This document shows positions 18,258 through 26,388 of a stretch of 64,000 nt of DNA, in pieces. Position numbers and translations under genes: made by a program. The stretch lies in NCBI RefSeq assembly GCF_039542305.1, contig NZ_BAABHW010000006.1, positions 124,001 through 188,000 of the forward strand, in the 5' to 3' direction. Positions within the stretch are counted from its first letter, which is position 1. Every line of letters begins with the position of its first letter. This DNA comes from Roseibacterium beibuensis. GTDB lineage: Bacteria > Pseudomonadota > Alphaproteobacteria > Rhodobacterales > Rhodobacteraceae. The notes beneath the pieces were generated by a model, which saw nothing but the letters and a program-made list of their open reading frames with translations, was not told where the DNA came from and did no database searches.

Positions 18258-18333
18258 TGGTGAGCCCGACAGGATTCGAACCTGTGACCAATTGATTAAA
18301 AGTCAACTGCTCTACCAACTGAGCTACGGGCCC
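18258..18333 (-). tRNA. tRNA-Lys (anticodon TTT)
   Basis: Complete cloverleaf on the minus strand. Acceptor arms are GGGCCCG and CGGGCTC with discriminator A and an encoded CCA. The D arm has GCTCAGTTGGTAGAGC, the anticodon loop is CTTTTAA on the stem GTTGA/TCAAT, and the T loop is GGTTCGAATCC. Confidence 0.98.
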
Positions 18334-18441
18334 ACTCAGGCGGGCTACCTACGCAGGGAGGCCCGGGGCGTCAAGCGGAAATCCGGCACTTTCTCGAAGA
18401 AGGGATTTCCAGCACGCCGCACGGCCTGTATACGCGCGCGC

Positions 18442-19278
18442 ATGTCCGACCTGAGCCAGACCAGCGGCACGCCCTTCATGAAGATGCACGGGCTTGGCAA
18501 TGACTTCGTGGTGATCGACGCGCGGGAAACCGATGCCGCCATCACCGCGCCCTTGGCGCGTGCGCTGGCGGATCGTCACCGTGGCGTCGGATTCGACCAG
18601 CTGGCCGTGATCGAGCAAGGCCAAGCTGCCGACCTGCGGCTGACCTTCTTCAACGCGGACGGGTCTCTGTCGGCGGCCTGCGGCAATGCCACGCGCTGCA
18701 TCGCGCGGCACGAGATGGACCGAACCGGCGCAGCCGAGGTTACGCTGCAAACCGAACGCGGCATCCTGATCGCCCGGGACGCTGGCGGAGCGCTGACCTC
18801 GGTCAACATGGGGCCACCGGTTCTGGACTGGCGCGAGATCCCGCTGGCCGAGGATGTCGATCCGCTGCACCTCCCCATCGCGGGCGACCCGGTCGCCACC
18901 GGCATGGGCAACCCGCATTGCACCTTCTTCGTCGACGACGCCGAAGCGGTGGACCTTGCCACGCGCGGCCCCGAGATCGAGCACCATCCCCTCTACCCCG
19001 AGCGCACGAATGTCCAATTCGCCAGTGTCATCGGCCCCGATCACCTGCGGATGCGGGTGTGGGAACGGGGCACCGGCATCACGCTGGCCTCGGGCTCATC
19101 TTCCTGCGCCGTGGCCGTTGCCGCCGCCCGTCGCGGGCTGACGGGGCGGTCGGTGCGGCTGACACTCGACGGCGGGGACATCCAGATCGAGTGGCGCGAT
19201 GACGGCGTCTGGATGACCGGGCCGACGGCGCATGTCTTTACCGGTGTGCTGACGCCCGAGTTCCTGAGGGGGCTGTGA
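18442..19278 (+). CDS. dapF: Diaminopimelate epimerase
   Basis: A 278-residue cytoplasmic enzyme that converts LL- to meso-diaminopimelate for lysine and peptidoglycan. The two catalytic cysteines are Cys80 (AACGNATRC) and Cys222 (GSSSCAVAV). The N-terminus FMKMHGLGNDFVVIDAR is diagnostic. The second cysteine sits in ASGSSSCAVA rather than the more common AC-G-S/T-G motif, a small variation. The ATG at 18442 was chosen; the frame stays open upstream only because it crosses the antisense of tRNA-Lys. Its stop codon overlaps the mtaB start by one base. The dapD and dapE genes lie elsewhere in this window. Confidence 0.96.
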   Translation: MSDLSQTSGTPFMKMHGLGNDFVVIDARETDAAITAPLARALADRHRGVGFDQLAVIEQGQAADLRLTFFNADGSLSAACGNATRCIARHEMDRTGAAEVTLQTERGILIARDAGGALTSVNMGPPVLDWREIPLAEDVDPLHLPIAGDPVATGMGNPHCTFFVDDAEAVDLATRGPEIEHHPLYPERTNVQFASVIGPDHLRMRVWERGTGITLASGSSSCAVAVAAARRGLTGRSVRLTLDGGDIQIEWRDDGVWMTGPTAHVFTGVLTPEFLRGL

Positions 19279-20537
19279 TGGACCGCCGCGCCCCCGTTTT
19301 TCACACGCTCGGCTGTCGGCTGAATGCCTACGAGACCGAAGCGATGCGCGAGCTGTCGGCCGCCGCCGGTGTCGAGAATGCCGTGGTCGTGAACACCTGC
19401 GCCGTCACCGCCGAGGCGGTGCGCAAGGCGCGGCAGGAAATCCGCAAGCTTCGGCGCGAGAACCCGAGCGCCAAGGTCATCGTGACCGGCTGCGCGGCGC
19501 AGACCGAGCCCGAGACCTTCCGCGACATGGCCGAGGTCGACCTGGTGATCGGCAACACCGAAAAGATGCAGCCCGAGACATGGTCGCGCATGGGGCCGGA
19601 CTTCATCGGCGAGACGGAAAAGGTGCAGGTCGACGACATCATGTCGGTGACCGAAACGGCGGGCCACCTGATCGACGGGTTCGGCACGCGCTCGCGCGCT
19701 TATGTGCAGGTGCAAAACGGCTGCGATCACCGATGCACCTTTTGCATCATCCCTTATGGCCGGGGCAATTCGCGCAGCGTGCCCGCCGGTGTCGTGGTCG
19801 ACCAGATCAAGCGGCTGGTGGATCGTGGCTATAACGAGGTGGTGCTGACCGGCGTCGACCTCACCAGTTGGGGCGCCGACCTGCCGGGCGCGCCGCGTCT
19901 CGGTGATCTGGTGATGCGCATTCTGAAACTGGCGCCCGACCTGCCCCGCCTGCGGATCAGCTCCATCGACTCGATCGAGGCGGATGAAAACCTGATGCAG
20001 GCCATCGCGACCGAGCCGCGCCTGATGCCGCATCTGCACCTGAGCCTTCAGCATGGCGACGACCTGATCCTGAAACGGATGAAGCGCCGCCACCTGCGCG
20101 ACGATGCCATCCGCTTTTGCGAAGAGGCCCGCCGCCTGCGACCCGATATGACCTATGGCGCCGACATCATCGCGGGCTTCCCGACCGAGACCGAGGCGCA
20201 TTTCGAAAACTCGCTGAGGCTGGTGGCGGAGTGCGGGCTGACATGGCTGCACGTCTTCCCCTACTCGGCCCGGCAAGGCACGCCAGCGGCCAGGATGCCC
20301 CAACTCGACGGGGCCACGATCAAGGCGCGCGCGGCGCGTCTGCGCCAAGCCGGTGATGCGGCAGTCGCGCGGCACCTGTCCGAACAGATAGGTCGCGAAC
20401 ACCACATCCTGATGGAAAACCCGCGCATGGGGCGCACGGAACAGTTCACCGAGGTGACCTTTGCGTTAGATCAGCCCGAGGGGCAGATCGTCACCGCGCG
20501 GATAACCGGGCAGGATGGGCGACAGCTCCGGGTCTGA
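19278..20537 (+). CDS. mtaB: tRNA t6A37 methylthiotransferase
   Basis: A 419-residue radical-SAM enzyme that adds a methylthio group to t6A at position 37 of ANN-decoding tRNAs. The N-terminal UPF0004 domain carries three cysteines for one [4Fe-4S] cluster (TLGCRLNAYE, VNTCAVT, VTGCAAQ). The radical-SAM motif CDHRCTFC near residue 149 binds the second. The pattern and length fit MtaB rather than MiaB or RimO. ATG at 19278 overlaps the dapF stop (TGATG), so the two are translationally coupled. A tRNA-Lys gene, whose product is a likely substrate, lies just upstream, probably by chance. Confidence 0.94.
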   Translation: MDRRAPVFHTLGCRLNAYETEAMRELSAAAGVENAVVVNTCAVTAEAVRKARQEIRKLRRENPSAKVIVTGCAAQTEPETFRDMAEVDLVIGNTEKMQPETWSRMGPDFIGETEKVQVDDIMSVTETAGHLIDGFGTRSRAYVQVQNGCDHRCTFCIIPYGRGNSRSVPAGVVVDQIKRLVDRGYNEVVLTGVDLTSWGADLPGAPRLGDLVMRILKLAPDLPRLRISSIDSIEADENLMQAIATEPRLMPHLHLSLQHGDDLILKRMKRRHLRDDAIRFCEEARRLRPDMTYGADIIAGFPTETEAHFENSLRLVAECGLTWLHVFPYSARQGTPAARMPQLDGATIKARAARLRQAGDAAVARHLSEQIGREHHILMENPRMGRTEQFTEVTFALDQPEGQIVTARITGQDGRQLRV

Positions 20538-20559
20538 TCGACCGCCAAGGAGACGCGCC

Positions 20560-21210
20560 ATGCATCCAAACCCCGCCTTTCGACAGGAACCGGAATTCCT
20601 GAACCTGCATCTGGCCCGAAAACGCGGCTTCGGGACGCTGGTTCTGAACGGCGACCCCCTGCCGCTGGTCAGCCATGTGCCCTTCGCCCTCGACGACGCC
20701 GAAAAGGAGGCCGAGCTGCACCTGATGCGGTCGAACCCCATCGCGCGCGCCGTGACCGAAGCCACGCCTGCGGTCATCGCGATCTCCGGCCCGGATGGCT
20801 ACGTCTCGCCCGATTGGTACGGCGACCCGGCACAGGTGCCGACGTGGAACTACGTGGCGGTCCACCTGCGCGGGAAACTGATCCCAAGCGATCCCAAGAC
20901 GATGCGCGACCACCTCGACAAGGTGTCCGCCCAGTTCGAAGAGCGTTTGTTCAAACGCCCGTGGACCGTCGACAAGATGCCCGAGGATACGCTTGAACGC
21001 ATGATGCGCCAGATCCTGCCGTTTCGGTTCGAGATCGAGGAGGTCGATGGCACCTGGAAGCTGAACCAGAACAAGACGGACAGCGCGCGGGAAAACGCCG
21101 CCGGGGCCATCCGGCATTCGCCCATCGGGCACGAGGTCGAAACACTGTCGTGGCTCATGAAGGGCGGCGTGCCGGAAATAGACAAGGACGCACCGGTCAC
21201 CTACATCTAG
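20560..21210 (+). CDS. FMN-binding negative transcriptional regulator-like protein (PaiB family)
   Basis: A 216-residue PaiB-family protein with the split-barrel flavin-binding fold. It starts MHPNPAFRQEPEFLNLHLAR and contains PLVSHVPFALDD, AISGPDGYVSPDWYG and VPTWNYVAVHLRGKL, which are typical of the family. In Bacillus PaiB represses sporulation and protease genes; in proteobacteria its role is unclear and it may be an FMN-dependent enzyme. The ATG at 20560 has AAGGAG before it. It follows mtaB by 22 bases and precedes a small protein gene by 29, so it is probably in a run of co-transcribed genes. Confidence 0.85.
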   Translation: MHPNPAFRQEPEFLNLHLARKRGFGTLVLNGDPLPLVSHVPFALDDAEKEAELHLMRSNPIARAVTEATPAVIAISGPDGYVSPDWYGDPAQVPTWNYVAVHLRGKLIPSDPKTMRDHLDKVSAQFEERLFKRPWTVDKMPEDTLERMMRQILPFRFEIEEVDGTWKLNQNKTDSARENAAGAIRHSPIGHEVETLSWLMKGGVPEIDKDAPVTYI

Positions 21211-21239
21211 GCCGAAACGGTCGAAACGGGAGGATGACC

Positions 21240-21521
21240 ATGGCCCTGCAATTCGCCCCCATCGGGGCCATCGCCCTGCGCTACGGCGCCGTGGCCCTGG
21301 CCACCTACGTCGCGACCCGCGCCATCGGTCCGGGCCGCCTGGCCCAGCCGGTCGAAGACGAGATGGACGCCACGCCCGAGGGTCTGACCCTGCGCAAGAC
21401 CGAGGAGCAGGTGAACGGCTCTGCCCGCTGGCGGCGCGCCTTCCGCCTGGGGCGCAATGGCAGCGGAGTGCGCGTGGATGCGACCCTCCTGGGGCGTTTA
21501 AAGGTTGATCGCATCGCATGA
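21240..21521 (+). CDS. Small conserved-looking hypothetical protein with one membrane segment
   Basis: A 93-residue protein not assigned to a known function. It begins MALQFAPIGAIALRYGAVAL, with a hydrophobic segment over residues 5-27, followed by a charged soluble part rich in arginine. The ATG at 21240 is placed six bases after GGGAGG; a nearer ATG at 21234 would abut that site. Its stop codon overlaps the GST start, suggesting co-translation. The start, ribosome site and coupling support a real gene. Confidence 0.75.
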   Translation: MALQFAPIGAIALRYGAVALATYVATRAIGPGRLAQPVEDEMDATPEGLTLRKTEEQVNGSARWRRAFRLGRNGSGVRVDATLLGRLKVDRIA

Positions 21522-22117
21522 TGAAGCTTCTCGGTTCGCCCGCCTCGCCCTTTGTGCGCAAAGCGCGGGTCATGATGATCGAAGCCGGCATCGAGGATGT
21601 CCCCTTCGCCGAGGTGACCGCGTCGCCGCTTGGCGGTGAGGAATCGCTGAATGCCGCCAACCCGTTGGGCAAGATCCCCGCACTGACCCGCGACGACGGT
21701 CCGACGATCTACGACAGCCGCGTCGTCACCCGCTTTCTTGATGCCCGCTACCAGGCCGGGCTCTACCCCCCGACCCGCGTGTGGGAGACCCTGACGCTCG
21801 AGGCGACGGCGGACGGCATGATGGATGCCGCCGTCAACATCACCTACGAAAAGCGGCACCGCCCCGAGGACATCTGGTTCGCGCCGTGGCTGGACGGGCA
21901 ATGGGCCAAGATCGCCCGGTCCCTCGACGCGCTGGAACGGCAATGGATGAGCCATCTCAGCGGCCCGCTCGACATGGGTCAGATCGCGGTCGCCTGCGCG
22001 TTGGCCTATCTGGACCTGCGCCATGACGACAAGGGGTGGCGCAACGGGCACCCGGCCCTGGCCGACTGGTTCGCCCGGTTCAATGCGCGCCCGTCGATGG
22101 TGGACACCGCCCCCTGA
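21518..22117 (+). CDS. Glutathione S-transferase
   Basis: A 199-residue protein with an N-terminal thioredoxin-like GST domain (MKLLGSPASPFVRKARVMMI, cis-Pro in NPLGKIPALT, then IYDSRVVTRFLD) and an all-helical C-terminal domain from about residue 85. The catalytic residue is probably Ser in SPASPF, as in bacterial beta/theta-like forms. Substrate unknown. It starts at ATGATG overlapping the previous stop, and its own TGA overlaps the GNAT start, so three genes are translationally chained. Confidence 0.92.
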   Translation: MMKLLGSPASPFVRKARVMMIEAGIEDVPFAEVTASPLGGEESLNAANPLGKIPALTRDDGPTIYDSRVVTRFLDARYQAGLYPPTRVWETLTLEATADGMMDAAVNITYEKRHRPEDIWFAPWLDGQWAKIARSLDALERQWMSHLSGPLDMGQIAVACALAYLDLRHDDKGWRNGHPALADWFARFNARPSMVDTAP

Positions 22118-22578
22118 TGCAGATCTCCCTCGCCCGCACCAACGCGGCCCGGCAGGCCTGTTTCGACATCCGCCGTGCGGTGTTCATCGACGAGCAACGC
22201 ATTCCCGAAGCCGAGGAATGGGACGCGTGCGACGATCGCTGCACGCATGTGTTGGCCTCCACCCCGTCCGGTCAGCCGGCTGGCACGGCCCGTATCATCG
22301 GCAAGGGCGACAGGGCGAAGATCGGGCGCGTCGCCGTCCTGTCCGAGTTTCGCGGCACGGGGCTTGGACGCGATCTGGTGCAGTTCTGCCTGCAGCACGC
22401 ACGGCAATCGGGCTTTGCGGGCGCCGAGCTGGAAGCACAGCTTTACGCGATCCCTTTTTACGAGCGCCTCGGCTTCACCGCCGAAGGCCCCGAGTTCGAC
22501 GATGGCTCGGGCATTCTGCACCGCTACATGGCGCTTGGATTCCGGCGCGCCAAGACCAGTGCCACCATAGCGCAATGA
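22117..22578 (+). CDS. GNAT-family N-acetyltransferase (ElaA/YjcF-like)
   Basis: A 153-residue acetyltransferase. The N-terminal part FDIRRAVFIDEQRIPEAEEW is typical of the ElaA/YjcF branch; the acetyl-CoA loop is VAVLSEFRGTGLGRDLV (about 72-88); AIPFYERLGFTAEGPEFDD closes the fold. Substrate unknown. ATG at 22117 overlaps the GST stop (TGATG). Confidence 0.92.
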   Translation: MQISLARTNAARQACFDIRRAVFIDEQRIPEAEEWDACDDRCTHVLASTPSGQPAGTARIIGKGDRAKIGRVAVLSEFRGTGLGRDLVQFCLQHARQSGFAGAELEAQLYAIPFYERLGFTAEGPEFDDGSGILHRYMALGFRRAKTSATIAQ

Positions 22579-22622
22579 CCCTCGATTCGAGTGATTTTCG
22601 TCCAGGCGCACATCGGAATTTT

Positions 22623-22702
22623 CAATCAAGGCGATTGCTTTCGTTGATTGGCTCGCCATAAGCGCGTCGAAATCTCACGTTTTCGTGAATTTTCGCACGA
22701 AA
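22623..22702. promoter_or_regulatory. Inverted repeats upstream of the petABC operon
   Basis: Two perfect 7-bp dyads lie in the 286-base gap before petA: CAATCAA/TTGATTG (22623-22629 with 22644-22650) and TTTCGTG/CACGAAA (22681-22687 with 22696-22702). Either may be a regulator site or leader structure for the bc1 operon. No known consensus is matched with certainty. Confidence 0.35.
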
Positions 22703-22864
22703 CACTGCGACATTTGATCATTCCTGCGCGCGTTTGTCCGCTGGACGACTAGAGTAATGCGCCATAGACAGCAGGCGTCGGGTTACGGCGGGTGCACCGT
22801 GGCCCGATGTGGTTTTTCCAGGCCCTGATAGTCCGCTCGGGCCCAGACAAGGGGGACGCTTCAA

Positions 22865-23443
22865 GTGTCACACGCAGAAGACCATTCCGGTACCCGCCGC
22901 GACTTCCTGTACTACGCGACCGCAGGTGTGGGTACCGTTGCAACCGGGGCCGCGGTATGGCCACTGATCGATCAGATGAACCCGTCGGCAGATGTCCAGG
23001 CCGCCAGCCAGATGCGCGTCGATGTGTCGGGCGTCATGGAAGGCACCCAACTGACCATTCTTTTCCTCGGCAAGCCGGTTTTCATCAGCCGCCGCACGCC
23101 GGAACAGATCGCATCCGCCGCTGAAACGGACGTGGACGATCTGGTGGACCCGATCTCGCGCAACCCGAATGCGGAGTTCGACGCACCCGCAACCGACCTG
23201 AGCCGCACGCTCCCCCCCTACGAGGGCGAAAATACCGGCGAATGGCTGGTGCAGATCGGTGTGTGCACGCACCTCGGCTGCGTTCCCATCGGCAACGGTG
23301 CCGGTGACTTCGGTGGCTGGTTCTGCCCCTGCCACGGCTCGCACTACGACGCCGCGGGACGCATTCGTCGCGGCCCCGCCCCTGAAAACCTTCACATTCC
23401 GGTCGCAGCGTTCGTGGACGAAACCACGATCCTGCTCGGTTAA
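22865..23443 (+). CDS. petA: Ubiquinol-cytochrome c reductase iron-sulfur (Rieske) subunit
   Basis: A 192-residue membrane-anchored [2Fe-2S] protein of the cytochrome bc1 complex, passing electrons from ubiquinol to cytochrome c1. A twin-arginine motif TRRDFLYY precedes the single membrane helix (about residues 15-36). The cluster ligands lie in CTHLGC and CPCHGSH. The start is GTG at 22865 with GGGGGA eight bases upstream. It is first in petABC and is followed 20 bases later by petB. Confidence 0.97.
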   Translation: MSHAEDHSGTRRDFLYYATAGVGTVATGAAVWPLIDQMNPSADVQAASQMRVDVSGVMEGTQLTILFLGKPVFISRRTPEQIASAAETDVDDLVDPISRNPNAEFDAPATDLSRTLPPYEGENTGEWLVQIGVCTHLGCVPIGNGAGDFGGWFCPCHGSHYDAAGRIRRGPAPENLHIPVAAFVDETTILLG

Positions 23444-23463
23444 CCGCGAGGGAGAACTCGACA

Positions 23464-24822
23464 ATGTCTGGCATTCCCCACGACCACTACGAACCGAAGA
23501 CCGGCGCCGAAAAATGGCTTCATCGTCGTCTTCCGATCGTGTCGCTCATCTACGACACGATCATGATTCCCACCCCCAAGAACCTCAACTGGATGTGGAT
23601 CTGGGGCATCGTTCTGATGTTCACCCTGGTGTTGCAGATCGTCACCGGCATCGTGCTGGTCATGCACTACACGCCGCATGTCGACCTGGCCTTCGAGTCG
23701 GTCGAGCATATCATGCGCAACGTGAACGGCGGGTGGGCCATGCGCTACATCCACGCCAACGGCGCGTCTCTGTTCTTCATCGCGGTGTATCTGCACATCT
23801 TCCGCGGCATCTACTACGGGTCCTACAAGGCCCCGCGCGAGGTGACGTGGATCATCGGCATGCTGATCTACCTGTGCATGATGGGCACGGCGTTCATGGG
23901 CTACGTTCTGCCCTGGGGCCAGATGTCCTTCTGGGGGGCCACCGTGATCACCGGCCTGTTCGGCGCCATCCCCTTCGTGGGTGAAGCGCTGCAGACCTGG
24001 CTGCTCGGCGGGCCGTCGGTGGACAATGCCACGCTGAACCGCTTCCTGTCGCTCCACTACCTGCTGCCCTTCGTCATCCTCGCGCTGGCGCTGGTGCACA
24101 TCTGGGCGTTCCACACCACCGGCAACAGCAACCCCACCGGGGTCGAAGTCCGCCGCACCTCGAGGAAGGAAGCCGAGGCAGACACCCTGCCGTTCTGGCC
24201 CTACTTCGTGATCAAGGACCTCTTCGCCCTGGCGGTGATCCTGGTCGTGTTCTTCGCGGTCGTGGGCTTCATGCCGAACTACCTCGGGCACCCGGACAAC
24301 TACATCCCGGCCAACCCGCTGGTGACGCCCCCGCACATCGTGCCGGAATGGTACTTCCTGCCGTTCTACGCGATCCTGCGCGCCTTCGATGGCGAGGTCT
24401 GGGTCGTGCAGCTGGCCAGCTTCATCACCGGCGGCATCGTCGACGCCAAGTTCTTCGGCGTGCTGGCAATGTTCGGCTCGATCGTGGTGATGGCATTGCT
24501 GCCGTGGCTCGACACCTCGTCGGTGCGCTCCGGTCGCTACCGCCCGATGTTCAAGTTCTGGTTCTGGGTCTTCTTCATCGACTTCTTCGTACTGATGTGG
24601 GTTGGCGCAATGCCGGCCGAAGGGATCTACCCCTACATCGCCCTGATCGGATCGGCCGTCTGGTTCGCGTATTTCCTCGTGATCATCCCGCTTCTGGGTG
24701 TGATCGAGAAGCCGCTGCCGCAGCCTGCCACGATCGAAGACGACTTCAACGAGCACTATGGCGACGACGACGCCTCGGGTGGCACGCCTTCGGGTGAGCG
24801 CATTCCCACCCCGGCCGAGTGA
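23464..24822 (+). CDS. petB: Cytochrome b of the bc1 complex
   Basis: A 452-residue membrane protein with eight helices and two haem b groups. Seen are HIFRGIYYGSYK, GYVLPWGQMSFWGATVI (the Qo-side cd helix), and PEWYFLPFYAILRA with the PEWY quinol-site motif. The C-terminus carries an acidic hydrophilic tail after the last helix. It oxidises ubiquinol at Qo and reduces quinone at Qi. It lies in the usual petA-petB-petC order. Confidence 0.98.
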   Translation: MSGIPHDHYEPKTGAEKWLHRRLPIVSLIYDTIMIPTPKNLNWMWIWGIVLMFTLVLQIVTGIVLVMHYTPHVDLAFESVEHIMRNVNGGWAMRYIHANGASLFFIAVYLHIFRGIYYGSYKAPREVTWIIGMLIYLCMMGTAFMGYVLPWGQMSFWGATVITGLFGAIPFVGEALQTWLLGGPSVDNATLNRFLSLHYLLPFVILALALVHIWAFHTTGNSNPTGVEVRRTSRKEAEADTLPFWPYFVIKDLFALAVILVVFFAVVGFMPNYLGHPDNYIPANPLVTPPHIVPEWYFLPFYAILRAFDGEVWVVQLASFITGGIVDAKFFGVLAMFGSIVVMALLPWLDTSSVRSGRYRPMFKFWFWVFFIDFFVLMWVGAMPAEGIYPYIALIGSAVWFAYFLVIIPLLGVIEKPLPQPATIEDDFNEHYGDDDASGGTPSGERIPTPAE

Positions 24823-24842
24823 CGCGGAAAGGACATATCGCA

Positions 24843-25652
24843 ATGTTCAGGAAACTAGCCATCACCACCGCAACGGCGCTGTCCCTCGGAACGGGGGCTG
24901 CGCTGGCCGCCGGCGGCGGCGGGCACGTCACGGACCACGACTTCTCGTTCGAGGGGCCTTTCGGCACCTACGACCAGACGCAGTTGCAGCGTGGCCTTCA
25001 GGTCTACACCGAGGTCTGTGCCGCCTGTCACGGCATGAACCTTGTTCCTATCCGCTCGCTCAGCGACGAGGATGGTCCAGGGCTGACCGACGACGAGGTC
25101 CGCGCCTATATCGAGCAGAACTACATCGAAGTGTACGATGAAGAACTGCAGGATTGGCGCGCGGCCACGCCGAACGACCACTTCCCCGAAAGCTCCCTGC
25201 CCGAGGCCCCCGACCTGTCGGTCATGGCCAAGGCGCGCGCGGGCTTCCACGGCCCCTACGGCCTGGGCCTCAGCCCGCTTGTCAACGGCATCGGCGGACC
25301 CGAGTACATCGCGTCCTACCTCACCCACTACACCGGTGAGGAAATGGAACAGTACGGCACCTATCTCTACGGGAACGAAACCTTCGACGGTGGCTGGACC
25401 CAAATGGCGCCCCCCCTGTGGGACGGCATGGTGGAATTCGCCGACGGGTCGCCCAACGACGTCGAGAGCATGGCGGTGGACGTCTCGGCCTTCCTGATGT
25501 GGGCCGCCGAACCGCACCTGATGGACCGCAAGCAGATGGGCTTCACCGCCGTGATGCTTCTGATCCTTCTGTCGGCCCTGCTGTACCTGACCAACAAGCG
25601 TCTCTGGGCGCCGGTCAAGAAAGCCGCAAAGGCACGGCAACCGGCCGAGTAA
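24843..25652 (+). CDS. petC: Cytochrome c1
   Basis: A 269-residue haem protein exported by a Sec signal peptide (residues 1-22, ending ALA). The haem-binding site is CAACH near residue 60, followed by GMNLVPIRSL. The axial methionine probably lies in WTQMAPPLWDG. A C-terminal helix (about 235-255, MLLILLSALLYLTN) anchors it in the cytoplasmic membrane. ATG at 24843 has AAAGGA upstream; the GTG eight codons earlier overlaps petB. Last gene of the operon, followed by a strong terminator. Confidence 0.97.
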   Translation: MFRKLAITTATALSLGTGAALAAGGGGHVTDHDFSFEGPFGTYDQTQLQRGLQVYTEVCAACHGMNLVPIRSLSDEDGPGLTDDEVRAYIEQNYIEVYDEELQDWRAATPNDHFPESSLPEAPDLSVMAKARAGFHGPYGLGLSPLVNGIGGPEYIASYLTHYTGEEMEQYGTYLYGNETFDGGWTQMAPPLWDGMVEFADGSPNDVESMAVDVSAFLMWAAEPHLMDRKQMGFTAVMLLILLSALLYLTNKRLWAPVKKAAKARQPAE

Positions 25653-25671
25653 GCCACGCAGACAACTATTG

Positions 25672-25699
25672 AAAAGCGCGCCTTCGGGCGCGCTTTTTT
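25672..25699. terminator. Terminator shared by petABC and thiBPQ
   Basis: AAAAGCGCGCC, a TTCG-containing loop and the matching arm GGCGCGC followed by six T form a classic intrinsic terminator, 19 bases after petC. A-runs on the left arm make it work in both directions. The T-run merges with the thiQ stop codon. Confidence 0.93.
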
Positions 25700-26388
25700 C
25701 ATGTCCAGGGTTTCAGGATCTCGGGCGGATCGCGCAGCGCATCGGCCAGCCCCATGTCGAGAACGACAGCCCCCTCGGACAGCAGGATCAGCCGGTCGCA
25801 CAACCGTTCGGCATCCCGCAGATCGTGACTGGCCATGACCAGCGTCAGCCCGGCCTCGTCGCAAAGATCGGCCATCAACCCCAGCATCTCGGACCTGAGG
25901 CCGGGATCGAGCGCCGCGAAAGGTTCGTCGAGCAACACAAGGGGCCGATCCCGCAGCAGCATCCGGGCCAGCGCCACGCGGCTTTGCTGCCCGCCCGACA
26001 ATTCGGACGGCGCCCGCGCGCCCATGCCCACAAGACCGACCTTCTCCAAAGCGCCCTCGACACGCTCCGTATCGGACGGCGCCAAGCGCAAATCGGGCCG
26101 CACCCCAAGCGCGACGTTCTGAAAGACGCTCAGGTGCGGGAACAGGTTGCCGTCCTGAAAGAGAATCGACAGTGGCCGACCCGCGACGGTCGTATCGGTC
26201 ATGTCCCGCCCGTCGATGAGGATGCGCCCTTCATCCGGGCGTTGAAACCCGGCAATCAGGGACAGAAGGCTGCTCTTTCCCGAGCCCGACGCCCCGAGCA
26301 GCGCAACACGCTCCCCCCGTGCGACGGACAGATCGGCGCTCAGCACGAAATCCCCCCACCGCGTGACGGTGTTCTCAAGCCGCAGCAT
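25699..26388 (-). CDS. thiQ: Thiamine ABC transporter ATP-binding protein
   Basis: A 229-residue ATPase. Walker A is GASGSGKSS (about 32-40), signature LSGGQQSRVALA, Walker B LVLLDEPFAAL. It is short, without the TOBE extension of sugar ATPases, as expected for ThiQ. It powers uptake of thiamine by ThiB and ThiP. ATG at 26388 overlaps the thiP end by 14 bases; longer upstream starts would only add cysteine-rich shadow residues. Expression follows the TPP riboswitch upstream of thiB. Confidence 0.94.
   Translation of the reverse strand: MLRLENTVTRWGDFVLSADLSVARGERVALLGASGSGKSSLLSLIAGFQRPDEGRILIDGRDMTDTTVAGRPLSILFQDGNLFPHLSVFQNVALGVRPDLRLAPSDTERVEGALEKVGLVGMGARAPSELSGGQQSRVALARMLLRDRPLVLLDEPFAALDPGLRSEMLGLMADLCDEAGLTLVMASHDLRDAERLCDRLILLSEGAVVLDMGLADALRDPPEILKPWT

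Noticed and set aside
18223..18441. N-terminal extension of dapF through the tRNA-Lys region
   Set aside because: The added residues are translation of the antisense tRNA (RIRTCDQLIKSQLLYQ type), a known artefact; the ATG at 18442 fits DapF.
23440..24843. Minus-strand frame of 467 codons opposite petB
   Set aside because: Shadow of a strongly conserved gene; histidine- and glutamate-rich composition without domains.
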